A stretch of 64,000 nucleotides of DNA from Acidobacteriota bacterium (GTDB lineage Bacteria > Acidobacteriota > Terriglobia > Bryobacterales > Bryobacteraceae), in the NCBI GenBank assembly GCA_026393985.1, contig JAPKZB010000062.1, positions 58,959 through 122,958 on the forward strand, read 5' to 3'. The notes beneath the pieces are model-generated. The model saw only the letters and a program-made list of their open reading frames with translations. It made no database searches and was not told where the DNA came from. The position numbers and the translations under genes were made by a program. Of the stretch, positions 17,973 through 27,407 are shown one piece after another; the first letter of the stretch is position 1, and the number at the start of each line of letters is the position of its first letter.

Positions 17973-19655
17973 GTGCGGTGGCTCGTGGCTTTCTGGATGG
18001 CATCGGTGGTCTGGGCAGCGCCCGCCATCAAAGTAACTCCGGTCGCCCTGACGTTCAACTTCATTCAGGGGGCAGGTGCGCCCACCGCCTCGCAAACCCT
18101 ATCGGTTGCCGCCGCTACCAACGGGCAGGGCATTGGCTTTGCCGTCAGCCCACCTTCTGCCCCCTGGTTGACGGTGAGCCCGGAAGGAGGACGGGCGACC
18201 CTGATCATCCGCGTCACCGTGAACATCACCTCACTGATCCTCGGAACATATACCGAGCAGCTGACCATCACCCCCACCGAAGGCGCCAACCGGGAGCCGG
18301 TCCGGGTTCCGGTTACGGTGACCATTCAATCGCCGCCGAGCAATATCGTGGTGTCGCCCTCCATCCTGGACTTCACTTTCCGCCTCGGTGATACCGCCTC
18401 TGTACCGTCCCAGATCTTCAATATGAATACCACGGGCGGCTTGCTACCCTTCAGCGTTTCCGCCCGCGGCACCGCCTGGTTGGCCGCCGCCCCGCCCACC
18501 GGCAACGTCTTTCCCGGTATTCGCACCTCCATCCAGGTCACAGTCACTCCGACCGGTTTAAGCCCCGGTGTCTATACCGGCGCCATCACCATTAGTACCC
18601 CCACAGCGGTGACCAAAACTACAGTGGTAACGGCGCGGCTCACCGTGCAACCCGGGGTCCCGCAAATCACCAGCGTCTGGCCCGCCAGTCTGCCGGCGCA
18701 GTCGCCTCCGAGTACGCTTACCGTCCGGGGCGTCCGCTTCTTTTCCGGTACGACGGCCAAGATCAACAATGAACCGGTGCAGACCCTCGTGCTGGGCGAT
18801 ACCGCGGTCCAGGTCACGATCCCCGCCAGCCTGATGACAGATTCCCGCGTGCTGCCGGTGACAGTGACCAACCCAGGCCCCGGCGGCGGGGAAGCCACCG
18901 GCACCTTTGTCACTACCATTCCGGGACCCGTCATCCGCGGCATCGGAAATGCGGCCAATCAAACCGCTACGGCCGCGCCGGGCTCACTCCTGGTGATCTA
19001 CGGCCAGAACATCGGGCCGAGCACCGTAGTTGCGTTCGACCCGCTTCTGCCCCGCGTGCCGACAACTTTGGACGGCGTCTCCGTGGAGCTACAGGGAGAA
19101 GCCGCCCCCATTCTGTACGCCTGGAAAGACCAGGTCTGCATCGCCATCCCGTACGCGCTCGAAGTCAACCGCCCGTACATGATCCAGCTGAGCTATTCCG
19201 GTAAACAGTCGAATCTGTGGCCCATCTTACTCACCCCGGCCGCGCCGGGCATCTTTACCGCCAGCGGGACCGGGACAGGTCCCGCCGCCGCCTACGCCTA
19301 CGACGAAGAAAAGAAGGAGTACTTCCTGGTATCAGAAACCGCCCCGGCCATCCGCGGCGGCTACGCGATCCTGTTTGCCACCGGCGAGGGTATGTCGGTT
19401 CTGCCGCCGACCGCCGGACTGCCGGATGGTCTCATCGCGACGGAAGCGAGCAGCCCGTCCAGCCCCGTGACCGTTCTCGTTGGCGGCGTACCGGCGGAGG
19501 TCACTTACGCCGGCGCGAGCCCCGGATTGATCCTTGGTATCCTCCAAATCAATATCCGTATCCCACCCGGAGTCGCCGCCGGTAAGGCCGTACCCCTAAC
19601 CCTGCGCATTCGCGGCCAGACTAGCCCCGTCGGGCCCACGCTCAACATCAAGTAA
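17973..19655 (+). CDS. exported protein with BACON-like repeats, IPT/TIG domain and TIGR03437 C-terminus
   Basis: 560 residues from a GTG start giving a signal peptide (RWLVAFWMASVVWAAPA). Two related beta-sandwich units follow (about 20-110 and 115-215), each with the pattern ...WLTVSPEGG / AWLAAAPPTGN...TGAITI, like BACON or choice-of-anchor Ig folds. An IPT/TIG domain follows (about 216-305, PQITSVWPASLPAQSPPSTL). The last 240 residues (GIGNAANQTATAAPGSLLVIYGQNIGPST onward, ending with an LQINIRIPPGV segment) match the Solibacter-type TIGR03437 domain. Probably cell-surface or secreted and involved in adhesion or carbohydrate contact. It converges with the next gene with only three bases between the stops. 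Confidence 0.85.
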   Translation: MRWLVAFWMASVVWAAPAIKVTPVALTFNFIQGAGAPTASQTLSVAAATNGQGIGFAVSPPSAPWLTVSPEGGRATLIIRVTVNITSLILGTYTEQLTITPTEGANREPVRVPVTVTIQSPPSNIVVSPSILDFTFRLGDTASVPSQIFNMNTTGGLLPFSVSARGTAWLAAAPPTGNVFPGIRTSIQVTVTPTGLSPGVYTGAITISTPTAVTKTTVVTARLTVQPGVPQITSVWPASLPAQSPPSTLTVRGVRFFSGTTAKINNEPVQTLVLGDTAVQVTIPASLMTDSRVLPVTVTNPGPGGGEATGTFVTTIPGPVIRGIGNAANQTATAAPGSLLVIYGQNIGPSTVVAFDPLLPRVPTTLDGVSVELQGEAAPILYAWKDQVCIAIPYALEVNRPYMIQLSYSGKQSNLWPILLTPAAPGIFTASGTGTGPAAAYAYDEEKKEYFLVSETAPAIRGGYAILFATGEGMSVLPPTAGLPDGLIATEASSPSSPVTVLVGGVPAEVTYAGASPGLILGILQINIRIPPGVAAGKAVPLTLRIRGQTSPVGPTLNIK

Positions 19656-19658
19656 ACG

Positions 19659-20831
19659 CTACCTCACCGCTTCAATATGCCGGAGCTGCCAAGCCAGCCG
19701 CCGCCGGTCGGGACCAAGGCCCTGCTCCTCCGGGACGACGTACTTCTCGGTGTCGATCTGCAGCACACACGCCCGGCCCGGCTGTAGCGGAACCTCGATG
19801 GCAAAGTGGCCGGTCGGCGGAATCACGCGGACAGCCAGCTTGCCGTTAACCCGGATGCGAAACTCCTGATCCTCCAGCGGCCGAGCCCATCCGGGCACCG
19901 TGCCGTGGATCACTGCCATCCGGGCGTACTCCGGCACCATCCAGTGCATCCGCGTTGCCGCCCACCGGTCGGCGTACAAGCCCTGAGACCGCCGGTACAC
20001 CTCCTCAATCCACGCCCGGCAAACATACACAAACCGATTGGCGATGTACTCGCCCAACGCCCCGGGCACCACTTTTCGAATCCTCTCCGCCCAAATCTTG
20101 TCATAGGTATCGAGACCATAAAACCACCACCCCGGTGGACGCTTCTGTCCCGTGTGCTTGGTGAGAATGGCCGCCAGCTCCCGAAACCGCTTCTGCCCCC
20201 CGGCAAAGGACTTGGCCGTTTCGTACTCCCGGATGCAGCCAAACTTCTCCGGCACATACGCCAGGCCATAGCGCTTGGCCAGCCGGACTAACAGGTCCCA
20301 ATCCATCCCGAAATGCAGCGACTCGTCGGCCCACCCCACCGCCTCCACACACTCGCGCCGGAAAAATACCGACTGTTGCAACACGTAGTCGAGGACAAAC
20401 GTAAGTCGCCACAAATTGAACGGTTCGGTAAACGGAAACTGCTGCCGCACGTTGCCATCGTGGTCAATCTGATAGCCCTCGCCGTAGATCGCCCCCACCT
20501 CCGGGTTCGCCTCGCATCCGGCCACGCCGTGGCTGATGGCGCCGGGCAAATAGATATCGTCGGAATTCAACCAGGCGACAATCGTCCCCTTCGCCCGCTG
20601 AAATCCCTTGTTGATGGCGTGCGTCTGCCCCCGGTCCTTCTCGGAAATGAAGGTTAACCGGCTACTGTACTCCGCCGTCACCGCCGCCGTACTGTCTGTC
20701 GAGCCGCCATCCATGATGATGTACTCCACATTCGGATAACTCTGGCTCAGCACGCTTTCGATCGTCGCGCGAATAAAATGCCCCTGGTTATAGGAGGGCG
20801 TGACGACCGTAACCAGAGGCTGGCTCACCAC
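19659..20831 (-). CDS. glycosyltransferase family 2 with C-terminal accessory domain
   Basis: 390 residues from a GTG that overlaps the upstream TAG by one base. GT-A motifs: TVVTPSYNQGHFIRATIESV, IIMDGGSTDSTAAV, SEKDRGQTHAINKG and AWLNSDDIYLPGA. After about residue 290 comes a beta-rich domain (EFRIRVNGKLAVRVIPPTG to the end) that resembles the tail of the upstream GT4-GT2 fusion. Such tails may bind glycan. Role: sugar transfer in surface polysaccharide synthesis, coupled to the gene before it. Confidence 0.9.
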   Translation of the reverse strand: MVSQPLVTVVTPSYNQGHFIRATIESVLSQSYPNVEYIIMDGGSTDSTAAVTAEYSSRLTFISEKDRGQTHAINKGFQRAKGTIVAWLNSDDIYLPGAISHGVAGCEANPEVGAIYGEGYQIDHDGNVRQQFPFTEPFNLWRLTFVLDYVLQQSVFFRRECVEAVGWADESLHFGMDWDLLVRLAKRYGLAYVPEKFGCIREYETAKSFAGGQKRFRELAAILTKHTGQKRPPGWWFYGLDTYDKIWAERIRKVVPGALGEYIANRFVYVCRAWIEEVYRRSQGLYADRWAATRMHWMVPEYARMAVIHGTVPGWARPLEDQEFRIRVNGKLAVRVIPPTGHFAIEVPLQPGRACVLQIDTEKYVVPEEQGLGPDRRRLAWQLRHIEAVR

Positions 20832-23149
20832 TATCGGCTCGCCGTTTCAAACCGAACGGTGTCCACCACGCAACCCAACTGCCGGTAGTCGCCGTTTGCC
20901 TTCGGGCGCCACGTCCGGTTGGTTTCCACTTCCAACAGGCAAGTCTCTCCCCGCACCTCAGCCGGCACCGGCGCGCTCAACGCGTAGGCTCCAGAGGCCA
21001 CCTCCTGCCGGACAACGGCCTTACCATTCAGCTTCACTGTCAAAACCAACGGCCCGCCCGGTGCCGTATGCTTCCCCGCCAAAACCAGTTGCGCCGCGTC
21101 CGCCGGAATGGTCTGGTCCGATCGCCAGAGCCCCGAAATCCAGCCATCCGCCCAGCGCCCGGTAAACTTCCGTCCAAAACCGGTCATCTCCTGCCACTCG
21201 GCCAGAAAGCGTTTCCGCTGCCCAGGATTGTGATACATCCCCAACGCTAAACTCAGGGCGTAGGAGGCCATCGACGGCTTCGAACGGTCAAAGTATTGAT
21301 CCTTCCAGTCGAGCAGATAGCAGGCGTATCCATTGATCCACTCATACGGGGCGTACTGAAATTGCGCCTTGACCGCACTCAGAATCTCTTGATACACCAG
21401 CCGCCGCTTGGACAAGGTCTTGTTACTCATGTGCATGCGGCTCGTGGCCAGAAACTCGTCCACTTTCCGAACCCTGTAGCGTTTGGCGATCCGGATCCAC
21501 AACTCGTAGTCGAGGGCAAAATGCATGTCCATGTTCATCATGCCGGCGTTCGCAAACGCCTCGCGGAGCGTGAAAGCCGCCGGCTGGCAGATGTAGCACT
21601 GATTATTCAGCGTCCGCAGATCGAATGGCTGCGTCGGGTACGGCGCAATGATCTCGCCGTCGAGATTCACGTGGTAGGCTTCGCCATAAATCAGCCCAAC
21701 GGAGGGATTGGATTTAAAGTGTTTGGCGATCGTGCTGAGCGCCCCCGGCAGATAGGTATCGTCCGAATTGAGGAACGTGAAGATCTCACCGCTTGTGGCG
21801 TGATACCCCTTGTTGACGGCCTCCGCCTGGCCCCGGTCTTTCTCTGACGCCCAGCGAACACGGTCACCATACTTGCGCAGAATCTCCACCGAGCCGTCCT
21901 TGGACCCGGCATCCATCACCACGTAGTCCACGTGCGGATAGTCCTGCGAAAGCACACTCTCGATGGTCTCCTCGAGAAAATGCGCCATATTGTAGGTCGG
22001 CGTCACAATGCCGATCACCGGCCAGGATTCCACTTGAATCGGCGAATGCCGCCGGTAGTCCGGCCTAGTGATATCGGCAAACGCCTGTTCGGTCAGCTCT
22101 ACCGCTCGCTTCCAGGAAAACTGTTTAACCCGCTCTGTGCCCTTCGCCACCAGCTCCTGGCGCAAGGCGCTATCGCCCGCCACGCGCAGCAACCCGGCCG
22201 CGATGCTGGCCGGATCGAGCGGATCTACCAACACCGCCGCATCGCCGGCCACCTCCACACAAGCGCCGGAGTTGGATGTAATCGCCGGACAACCGCAGTA
22301 GAACGCTTCGAGCAGCGGAATCCCGAAGCCTTCAAATTTAGTGGCAAACACCAGGGCCAAAGCGTGCTGATAGATCTCGGGGACGAGAGCCCTGTCCACG
22401 TAACCCAGCATCCAGACCGCATCCCGCAGCCCGAGCCGGTCGATCTCTTGCTCCACCCTGCCAAAATCGCCCGGCGCCCCGCTCAGGACCAGATGCAGAT
22501 CCCCGGCGCCCCCATCCAAAACCCGCCGCAGCGCCTGCAGCACGTTGGCGTGGTTCTTGTGCGGCCAGAAGTTGGCGGGGAAGTACACATAGCGTTCCGG
22601 CAGACCGAGCGACAAGAAGGCCGCGGTGGGCGTGGCTGGCAACGGCCGCTTGAATTCAGCGTCCGCGTCAAGGTGGATCACGCGAATCTTGTCCGGGTCC
22701 ACCCGGAACTTCTCGACGATGGTCCCCTTGGCGTGCTCACTCAGCGTGAACAACACATCACAGTTCAGGGCCGTCGGTCCGTAGGTCTGGCGCCTCCATC
22801 GCAGCACCCCGGCGTCGAAGAACTCCGGGAAGAACTCGTGCTGCACGTCCGGCATCATCACCGCGCTAGGCTGCTCCACCACCAGCGGCTCCAGCACCAG
22901 AAGGGGGCTGTAATAAAGGTCGAACCCTCCTGCCCGCACCGCTTCTTCAATGGTTTGGAGTCCGCGCTCGTGGGTTATCCCGCGGATATCGGCGTGCGGG
23001 GCGAACTCCCGCACATGCTCCACCTCTTCCTCGTGTACCCAAATACGGAGTTGGTGCCGGGTCAGGCTACCCAGTACGTTACGGAGGTAGCTCTCCATAC
23101 CGCCAATTTTGCCCTTGTAGTACTGGCGCAGATTGACGTCTATCTTCAT
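20831..23149 (-). CDS. fused GT4-GT2 glycosyltransferase with C-terminal accessory domain
   Basis: 772 residues from ATG 23149 (MKIDVNLRQYYKGKIGGMES, a typical GT4 opening). A TTG thirteen codons upstream is possible but less likely. Residues 1-375 are a GT4 domain (YFPANFWPHKNHANVLQAL, then GFGIPLLEAFYCGCPAITSN with the donor-binding Glu). Residues 395-690 are a GT2 domain (GIVTPTYNMAHFLEETIES, VVMDAGSKDGSVEIL, FLNSDDTYLPGA). The last 90 residues are a beta domain like that of the downstream GT2. Two sugar transfers by one polypeptide imply consecutive steps in building one repeat unit. Confidence 0.9.
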   Translation of the reverse strand: MKIDVNLRQYYKGKIGGMESYLRNVLGSLTRHQLRIWVHEEEVEHVREFAPHADIRGITHERGLQTIEEAVRAGGFDLYYSPLLVLEPLVVEQPSAVMMPDVQHEFFPEFFDAGVLRWRRQTYGPTALNCDVLFTLSEHAKGTIVEKFRVDPDKIRVIHLDADAEFKRPLPATPTAAFLSLGLPERYVYFPANFWPHKNHANVLQALRRVLDGGAGDLHLVLSGAPGDFGRVEQEIDRLGLRDAVWMLGYVDRALVPEIYQHALALVFATKFEGFGIPLLEAFYCGCPAITSNSGACVEVAGDAAVLVDPLDPASIAAGLLRVAGDSALRQELVAKGTERVKQFSWKRAVELTEQAFADITRPDYRRHSPIQVESWPVIGIVTPTYNMAHFLEETIESVLSQDYPHVDYVVMDAGSKDGSVEILRKYGDRVRWASEKDRGQAEAVNKGYHATSGEIFTFLNSDDTYLPGALSTIAKHFKSNPSVGLIYGEAYHVNLDGEIIAPYPTQPFDLRTLNNQCYICQPAAFTLREAFANAGMMNMDMHFALDYELWIRIAKRYRVRKVDEFLATSRMHMSNKTLSKRRLVYQEILSAVKAQFQYAPYEWINGYACYLLDWKDQYFDRSKPSMASYALSLALGMYHNPGQRKRFLAEWQEMTGFGRKFTGRWADGWISGLWRSDQTIPADAAQLVLAGKHTAPGGPLVLTVKLNGKAVVRQEVASGAYALSAPVPAEVRGETCLLEVETNRTWRPKANGDYRQLGCVVDTVRFETASR

Positions 23150-23224
23150 AGGTCCGATAACGTCTCTTGTCAAAAAGTTTTTTTCCAATAATGTTCGGCA
23201 ACCCGAATGTACCAGAGACTCCGA

Positions 23225-25212
23225 CTAACGCGCAAGCGTTTCGTGCCTCAGCACGCGCTCGCTAACCGTTTGCTCCTCGATCAATATCCGGTAGCGGTCG
23301 CGCACGCCCGTTACCAGACCTAACTCACTCCGCAAAAGCCAGTTGCTCTTCGAGCCAGCGGCGCGGCAGCCGGTCCTGTGCGCGCTCGGCCTCGATGAAG
23401 GCCAGCCTCTGTTGCCAAGCTTCGCGTTCGGCAGCGGCGTTGTCCAACTCCGCCGGCGGCGTACCCCGCCCCACGCAGCCGGGCGGAAGATTCCGCCCCG
23501 CACTTCCGCCAACTCCCCGGAAAGCGCCCTAATCAGCACCACACGGTATTCCGCTGGCACCTGAATCATCCCCCTGTCCCGCACCGCGCCCTGCACACAG
23601 TGGTCCAACTCATTCAGGGCTCTCCCCCGCCTTGCCGCCGCCGCAGTCATCGCTTCGTGCCCGCGGGCAAGCTCTTCGAGCTTGGTCAAGCGCTTCCAGA
23701 CTCCCGTCCGCCATTCCCCGGCCAACTGAATCAACGAATCCGCCACCGTGGAGGTGATCGCCATCTCCTCCGGCGCTCCCTACGGATTCGTCATCGCTTG
23801 GCTAAGCGCCCGAACGACCGCCTCCCAGGCCATCCCGTCGAGGCAGACCGACTGGCCGAAAACACACACCCAGCGGCAACCGAAAATTGCCAGCGGCTGC
23901 ACTACATCGACCGCCCCCGGTCCCGTGTCCCCTCCAAGGAAAACGGATGCACCGGCGACCAGTCCCGCCCGCAACCCCAACTCCTCCGCCGTGCCCGCAA
24001 AGACGGCTACCATCGCGCCCCGGCCCCGCAATGCCGCCGCCTGGGTCCTGGGTGTCTCCCGTTCCTGAGCCTCTCCGGTGAGTAGCACCGACATGGCGAA
24101 GTGCTCCATCGCCACCTCAAGCGCGGCGCCAGACGAGGACCGCGGCCAACACTTCCCCAGCGTCGAGGCCGCGCCCCGCGCAAAGCAGACGGCATAACCA
24201 CCCCGGATGCCGCGGGCCGCCAGCAAAGTCTTCGTCTGGCGCTTCTGCTCCAGCCGTCATGCCGGACCGGCAAACCTCCACGGCGCCTACCCCACTTCGC
24301 GGAGCACCAGCGGCAACCAATCAAGCGGTGCCTGCAAACGGGTGCAAGACACGTCGATTCCAGTTCGGCCCTCACCACGATATCCGGGCGCAGTTGGTTC
24401 AACTGTCTGTCCAGATCCCCCAGCGCCGCCCGTAGCGCCGGCCCCAGCTCCCGGTGCGCCCTCCGATCGAGACCACCCCGTCGACGGAGGCCCTCTGCGG
24501 CCGACGCGCGGCCGAATCTCGCACCCGTTCCACCATCGCACCCGCCTCGGCCGCAACAGACTCACCATCTTCCGCGCTGCGTAGTACTCCTGCGGAACCT
24601 CAATGGTGGCCTCCCACCTTAAAGCCGGGACTACGGCCGCCATCGCCATGTCCAAGGACGGACCCCTACGGCTCTCGGTCGCCGAAAATGCGATTTCAGA
24701 GACATGCTTCTTCACGAGCCGGTCCAATGCCCTGGCCTGCACCCGCTTGGCAGCCCGCTCCACCGGCCTGCCGCTCAATCACCCGTCGCCACACCCGGCT
24801 AGAGAACCATGCCAAAACGGCCGACATGCGAATGCGGTCCGCAACTCCGCCGAGATCACACAGGCCCTCTTGGCAACCTTCCAACCGGACGGTCCACGAC
24901 CGGAGAGTCTCATCGTGCGTCGCGCATCGCTACCGGCCTCCCGGCGATTGCATCCACCGGCAGACCTCGCCGCGGAATCCGGCTGATCGCGGAGCCTACC
25001 GTCTGTAGGGGATAGCGGAGGCCCTCAAACTCGGCCACCGGCGTATCGCCCAACAGCAGACCCGACACATCAAACAGGCCTGAGGCCAACGATATCTCCG
25101 GTCGATAACGGTACGGCGGTCGCAGCTTACGAAACTCCTGCGCCACCAGGCCATCGTCGATCTCGCCCGAAGCCACCCCTTTACCGATCCGGATAAAGCA
25201 AATCCGCTTCAT
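23225..25212 (-). pseudogene. decayed coding tract, identity unknown
   Basis: About 2 kb with coding-like minus-strand pieces in different frames and no long intact gene. Pieces include an N-terminal-like MKRICFIRIGKGVASGEIDD (25212), RWEATIEVPQEYYAARKMVS (near 24600), LNQLRPDIVVRAELESTC (near 24380), GYAVCFARGAASTLGK (near 24180), a coiled-coil-like LNELDHCVQGAVRDRGMIQV (near 23600), and ERARAQDR-like helices near 23380. Frameshifts separate them. The pieces run in one direction between two glycan genes, so they are probably one or two lost polysaccharide genes. I could not name the family. Confidence 0.5.
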
Positions 25213-25245
25213 GACGGAGCGGAAAACCCTTCCCCTCTCCGATTC

Positions 25246-25870
25246 CTACGGTTTACTTGCGGTTTTTTTGCACCAGTCGATCGTCTGCTGCAATCCGGCC
25301 TCCAGCGAGGTTTCCGCCCGGAAGCCAAAACACTTCTCGGCCCGCGCCGCCGCTGGCCGTTTGGTTGCGTCGTGTCCCACACCAGACGGCCTGCAAAGCC
25401 GCACAGCCGGGCGATCAGCTCCATCCCCATAGAAGAAATCCCGGGCAAGAACTCCCGGGTCGGCGAGCCATCGCCCCCACCCACCGGCTCCTGCACCCCG
25501 GCTTCCTTGGCCTCCAGCGCCTTGTCCACCTGATGCAGCCGGGCGGCTTCGCTCAGCTGAATGCCTCAGCTGAATGCCGCTCAGCTGAATGCCTATGATG
25601 ACGTTCTCGTACAAGAACGATCCCGGGTTCAAACGGTTGGCGCCGATCTCGCCTACCACCGCGGCCAAATGGGATAGTACCTCTGGCCGGGCATCGGCGA
25701 ACATCTTCTCAATGCCGTCCATCCACGTGAGATCGTAATCCCGCTTGCGCGGCGCAAAGACCGAATGGTAACCGCGAGCCCTCAGCGTGTCCACGACAAG
25801 AGATCCGACAAAGCCTCCGCCTCCGGTCACCACAATCCGCTTCGTTGTCAGGTCTAACGCGAGCGTCTTC
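25246..25870 (-). pseudogene. fcl: GDP-L-fucose synthase remnant
   Basis: Minus-strand reading directly after gmd. The N-terminal Rossmann motif VVTGGGGFVGSLVVDTLRARG and HLAAVVGEIGANRLNPGSF plus LYENVIIGI are typical of the fcl/wcaG product. Then a short repeat tract and frame changes destroy the middle, including the Ser-Tyr-Lys catalytic region. A C-terminal piece survives (KCFGFRAETSLEAGLQQTID). About 195 residues remain of an expected 310. The normal enzyme converts the Gmd product to GDP-L-fucose, so this loss should block fucose synthesis unless another copy exists. Confidence 0.8.
25551..25593. repeat. triple 13-15 bp direct repeat inside the fcl remnant
   Basis: GCTCAGCTGAATGCC occurs at 25551-25565 and again at 25579-25593, with a shorter TCAGCTGAATGCC copy at 25566-25578. 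The units are head to tail without spacers. They mark the point where the fcl reading frame is lost, so expansion or repair slippage here may have caused or followed the inactivation. Confidence 0.8.
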
Positions 25871-25881
25871 TCCGAGCGTCC

Positions 25882-26904
25882 TTAACCGTGCAGGCCGTTG
25901 ACCGGGGTCACGCCCGCCCGCCGCGCCGCAATGGCTTCCATTTCTGCATCCACCATGAGCTTCACCAGCTCGTGAAAACCCGTCTGGTGCTCCCAACCCA
26001 TCTGCCGGCGGGCCTTCGAGGGGTCGGCGAGCAAGGCATCCACTTCCGCCGGCCGCAGATAACGAGGATCAAACGCCACGTGCTTCTCCCACTCGAGATT
26101 CACGTGCCCAAAAGCCTCTTCAACGAACTCGCGAACCGTGTGGGTCTCTCCCGTGCCGATCACATAATCGTCCGGCGTCTCCTGCTGGAGCATCAGCCAC
26201 ATGGCCTCGACATACTCTTTGGCAAAACCCCAGTCGCGCTTCGAATCGAGGTTGCCCAGGTAGACCTTATCCTGCAGATTGTTCTTGATTTGAGCAACCG
26301 CGCGGGCAATCTTGCGCGTCACAAAGGTCTCGCCGCGCCGCGGCGATTCGTGGTTGAACAGAATGCCGCTAACTGCAAACATGTTGTAGCTCTCGCGGTA
26401 GTTGATGGTCAGCCAGTGCGCAAACAGCTTGGCGCAGGCGTACGGGCTGCGTGGATGAAACACGGTGCCTTCGTGCTGCGGCGGTTCGGCCGCCCCGAAC
26501 ATCTCGCTCGAGGAAGCCTGATAGAAGCGGCACTTGTCCGCCAAACCGACCTGCTTAATCCCCTCGAGAAGGCGCGCCGCACCCATGCCCGTGATATCGC
26601 CCGTGCTCTCCGGAATATCGAAACTCACCCGCACATGGCTCTGCGCCGCCAGGTTGTACACCTCGTCCGGCTTGATCTCATGCAGCAGCTTCCAAAGGCT
26701 GCCGGTGTCCGAGAGGTCGCCGAAATGGAGAAAGAATCGGTTGCCGTACTCGTGCAGGTCGGTAAAAATCCCGTCAACCCTACCGGTATTGAAGCTGCTC
26801 GAGCGGCGCTTGATGCCATGTACCTCGTAGCCCTTCCGGAGAAGAAACTCCGCCAGATAAGATCCATCCTGTCCAGTAACTCCGGTAATCAGCGCACGTT
26901 TCAT
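25882..26904 (-). CDS. gmd: GDP-mannose 4,6-dehydratase
   Basis: 340 residues, full length. The N-terminus [20 protein letters not shown] is followed by the NADP loop [19 protein letters not shown] and the catalytic region [13 protein letters not shown] with YACAK (Tyr-x-x-x-Lys), then [18 protein letters not shown]. Converts GDP-mannose to GDP-4-keto-6-deoxymannose, the precursor of GDP-fucose, GDP-rhamnose and related sugars. The gene that should follow, fcl, is broken, so the keto sugar is probably used by another reductase. First gene of the minus-strand set and divergent from the arsR-type regulator. Confidence 0.95.
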   Translation of the reverse strand: MKRALITGVTGQDGSYLAEFLLRKGYEVHGIKRRSSSFNTGRVDGIFTDLHEYGNRFFLHFGDLSDTGSLWKLLHEIKPDEVYNLAAQSHVRVSFDIPESTGDITGMGAARLLEGIKQVGLADKCRFYQASSSEMFGAAEPPQHEGTVFHPRSPYACAKLFAHWLTINYRESYNMFAVSGILFNHESPRRGETFVTRKIARAVAQIKNNLQDKVYLGNLDSKRDWGFAKEYVEAMWLMLQQETPDDYVIGTGETHTVREFVEEAFGHVNLEWEKHVAFDPRYLRPAEVDALLADPSKARRQMGWEHQTGFHELVKLMVDAEMEAIAARRAGVTPVNGLHG

Positions 26905-26948
26905 AAAGTAAAAAAGAGAGTTTCAGGGTAACACGGCTACCGGGCCGC

Positions 26949-27005
26949 TTGACACCGCGGCGCGCCTTCGATACTCTGTCAATTGAACAGTCGATCAAGT
27001 GTTCC
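26949..27005 (+). promoter_or_regulatory. promoter and palindromic operator of the ArsR-family gene
   Basis: TTGACA at 26949-26954 is followed after 17 bases by TACTCT (26972-26977). Between the -10 and the ATG lies an inverted repeat with arms TTGAACA (26983-26989) and TGTTC (27000-27004), separated by ten bases. It resembles operators of SmtB/ArsR zinc sensors, which bind imperfect TGAA-TTCA palindromes. The placement fits autorepression of the three-gene cluster. Confidence 0.6.
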
Positions 27006-27401
27006 ATGCCGAAACTCACCGATCCCGCCTGCGCTCCGCAAGACCATCTGGCCCGCCAGCGCGTAGCCCTGGTTCACCAGGGCGCCATTGAGCGCGCCGC
27101 CGGCATCTTTCGCGCCATGGGCGATGCCCCCCGGCTCCGGCTGCTGACTCTGCTCGGCCAGGGCGAATCCTGCGTCACCGAAATCGCCGCCGCCGAGGGC
27201 GAGGACCTGTCGACCATCTCCCAGCGCTTGCGCGTCCTGCGCAACGAAGGCCTCGTCTCCCGCCGCCGCAACGGCAAACACATTCTCTACGGTCTGGCCG
27301 ACCAGCACGTGGCCGACCTGCTGTTCAACGCCTTGGCCCACGCCAGCGAAGGCCGCGCCGATCTGTCCCGTTTCGCCTCACTCAATCCCACTAAGGAGTA
27401 A
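27006..27401 (+). CDS. ArsR/SmtB-family metal-responsive repressor
   Basis: 131 residues from ATG 27006, just after the putative operator. A TTG at 26949 is open but falls in the promoter. The winged helix-turn-helix reads FRAMGDAPRLRLLTLLGQGESCVTEIAAAEGEDLSTISQRLRVL in outline, with a LYGLADQHVADLLFNALAHASE C-terminal helix. That His/Asp/Glu-containing helix matches the alpha5 zinc site of SmtB/CzrA-type sensors. Candidate ligands are D302-type residues in DQHVADLL and the following H/E, not proven. Neighbours are a His-rich protein and a Fur-family gene, so zinc or a similar metal is the likely signal. Confidence 0.88.
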   Translation: MPKLTDPACAPQDHLARQRVALVHQGAIERAAGIFRAMGDAPRLRLLTLLGQGESCVTEIAAAEGEDLSTISQRLRVLRNEGLVSRRRNGKHILYGLADQHVADLLFNALAHASEGRADLSRFASLNPTKE

Positions 27402-27407
27402 TTAACC

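Noticed and set aside
23149..23188. TTG start for the GT4-GT2 fusion
   Set aside because: The ATG at 23149 gives a typical GT4 N-terminus; the extra 13 residues lack support, though a TTG start cannot be excluded.
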